64,000 bases of DNA. Source: Tubulanus polymorphus. Taxonomy: Eukaryota > Nemertea > Palaeonemertea > Tubulaniformes > Tubulanidae. A model generated the notes under the pieces. The model saw only the letters and a list, made by a program, of their open reading frames with translations, had not been told where the DNA came from and searched no databases. How positions within the stretch are numbered: position 1 is the first letter of the stretch; every line of letters starts with the position of its first letter. Shown one piece after another: positions 62,901 through 64,000 of the stretch. The stretch lies in NCBI RefSeq assembly GCF_964204645.1, contig NC_134025.1:3973001-4037000 (forward strand). Reading direction: 5' to 3'. The translations under genes and the position numbers were made by a program.

Positions 62901-63366
62901 AGTTTGAAAGATGATAAACTGGATTCACGAGATGGGTATAGTAGTTATGACTAGTAGTTATGCGTTTTTTACAGCTGACTGCAGCCTCAGGGGATAGATT
63001 TGGTAGCTGATGTCTTATATTGATTCCGACACCCCACGGTTGTCACTGCATATACATGAATATCAAGCACGTATGAAAACTGTGGTTTTACACAAATCTA
63101 TCTATCTGCTATCTATGAACTGTTTTAGAAAGAGGTTCAGGGGTATGCATGATCGTAAAATCTGAAAACCAGTTGAAAACCTGCCTTATAGTTGATATAA
63201 AGGCGTTTAAACGCAGGCTTCAAAGCTGTAAGGGACCCCGACATACCTCCTGTCCGCATCTACCCCTACACAACGAAATGTGCCTTACATTTGAATATCA
63301 CTACGATTATAGATTTGAACATTATCAATAATTACCTCAAGTTCCTGTTCTGATAAGTTCTCAGCA
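56995..63366 (-). CDS. IRAG1/IRAG2 (MRVI1/LRMP)-like IP3-receptor-associated protein, 5' end outside
   Basis: Exons in phase: 63336-63366, 62681-62821, 62347-62478, 62047-62142 (less sure), 61496-61593, 61350-61402, 60968-61026, 60585-60656, 60035-60109, 58805-58846, 58186-58301, 57987-58088, 57780-57911 and 56995-57244 (stop at 56995-56997). The coiled coil matches the family: FAMLSLSFKTDRLTLDQRVQ, ARVSSRAELHGAVQQ, then SRAIEIMVQHVETIKQAYER. A Ser/Arg linker follows with KRSMSVAGG, RRRASVAAFPRLFGG and MRRGSVLPS, then an acidic stretch. A tail-anchor helix lies near the C-terminus (LRLLLVGLVAFMAVISIIYT). In mammals IRAG1 tethers cGMP kinase to IP3 receptors on the ER and is its substrate; IRAG2/Jaw1 is a related tail-anchored ER and nuclear-envelope protein. 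The gene cannot be assigned to one paralogue and may predate their split. The exon at 62047-62142 interrupts the coiled coil and may be alternative. Confidence 0.82.
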
Positions 63367-64000
63367 CTAAAATGAGAATAAGATATAACATATTTTCACT
63401 TTTTACCATGACCTGAGTTCACTACCTCTCAATGATTACACCTCTGTTGGGAGGCATTAAACGAAATGATGTAATATATGTGTTCGAGCATCAGTATCCG
63501 CTCCTGTAGCCATTAGTGATAGCGTTAAATAAGCTTCTTTAATAATCGATACTCGCTTTACGTAAATAGGATTCAACAAGAATTTGCTTCTGCTTCAACA
63601 ATACAATCATCAAGAAACCAAACAATTCAGAATATCATGACAAATACAACCAGTATGCCGGAGCATCCTGGAATTAGATCATGGATTTACTTTTATATAT
63701 TGAGAAAACGAAACCGGTGGTATAAATCATGATGTGAATTCATAAGAAAAAGATATACGAAACCCTACTAAATGGATTGGCTATATAATAAGCTTTCTGA
63801 CTAGATTTTATGCATTGCTAAGCCAATAAACATTTCTTTTAAAAACGGTGTTGACCCGAGTACAGATAATCTTTACGAATGTCTACAAATAAACGTCATC
63901 AGTAAGAAACGGGAGAATGAGGATCGGCAGCAGGGTAAAGAAGAGCAGCAGCCTTCACAGGAAATTAAGCTAAGAACGGTCAATGTGAACATCTCCGTGA
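63367..64000. other. Intron or upstream region of the IRAG-like gene; open frame at the right edge
   Basis: The first recognised IRAG-like exon begins in phase 2 at 63366, so more coding exons lie to the right. A plus-strand frame runs open from about 63807 to the window end with a charged Lys/Glu/Gln-rich stretch. It has no recognised similarity and cannot be judged from this fragment. Confidence 0.3.

Noticed and set aside
63807-64000. Charged open frame at the right edge as the start of another gene
   Set aside because: It is truncated by the window, has no recognised similarity, and lies where more 5' exons or introns of the IRAG-like gene are expected.

Overview
The window is nuclear DNA of an animal. 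It is AT-rich and has many short exons with canonical GT/AG junctions. It carries eight recognisable bilaterian genes on both strands and several small transposable elements in introns and intergenic DNA. There are no prokaryotic features and no tRNA, rRNA or CRISPR arrays. The gene set (VPS13D, a linked ABCG5/ABCG8 pair, DONSON next to SON, an IRAG-type IP3-receptor adaptor) suggests an intron-rich invertebrate, perhaps a lophotrochozoan such as a mollusc, annelid or brachiopod. The phylum is inference, not shown by the sequence.

Layout from left to right. (1) 693-4363, minus: a PTB-domain adaptor of the LDLRAP1/ARH type, with its last coding part not located. (2) 6366-29484, minus: a complete VPS13D lipid-transfer protein gene of about 23 kb. 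One of its introns holds a three-level nest of mobile elements (a pogo-like MITE inside a hAT-like element inside a tRNA-derived SINE). (3) 30374-32416, plus: prohibitin 1. (4) 33104-36064 minus and 37372-40274 plus: ABCG5 and ABCG8 half-transporters, head to head around a 1.3 kb shared promoter, as in vertebrates. (5) 40892-43641 plus and 44324-50901 minus: DONSON and SON, tail to tail, the same arrangement as in mammals. (6) 50902-56994: a repeat-rich intergenic region with inverted repeats, a GC-rich palindrome, a small palindromic MITE and one doubtful short ORF. (7) 56995 to at least 63366, minus: the C-terminal two thirds or so of an IRAG1/IRAG2 (MRVI1/LRMP) homologue, whose 5' end lies further right.

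I rebuilt the exons of all genes except the middle of VPS13D from splice sites, reading phase and family similarity. The phases close without a frameshift in every rebuilt gene. No gene looks broken. The most interesting points are the preserved ABCG5/ABCG8 and DONSON/SON arrangements, and the fact that both nucleotide-binding sites of this ABCG5/ABCG8 pair keep consensus residues where one site is degenerate in human. Also notable are the nested transposons, a run of R-R-x-S sites in the IRAG homologue, and an unexpectedly frequent palindromic octamer, TACCGGTA.
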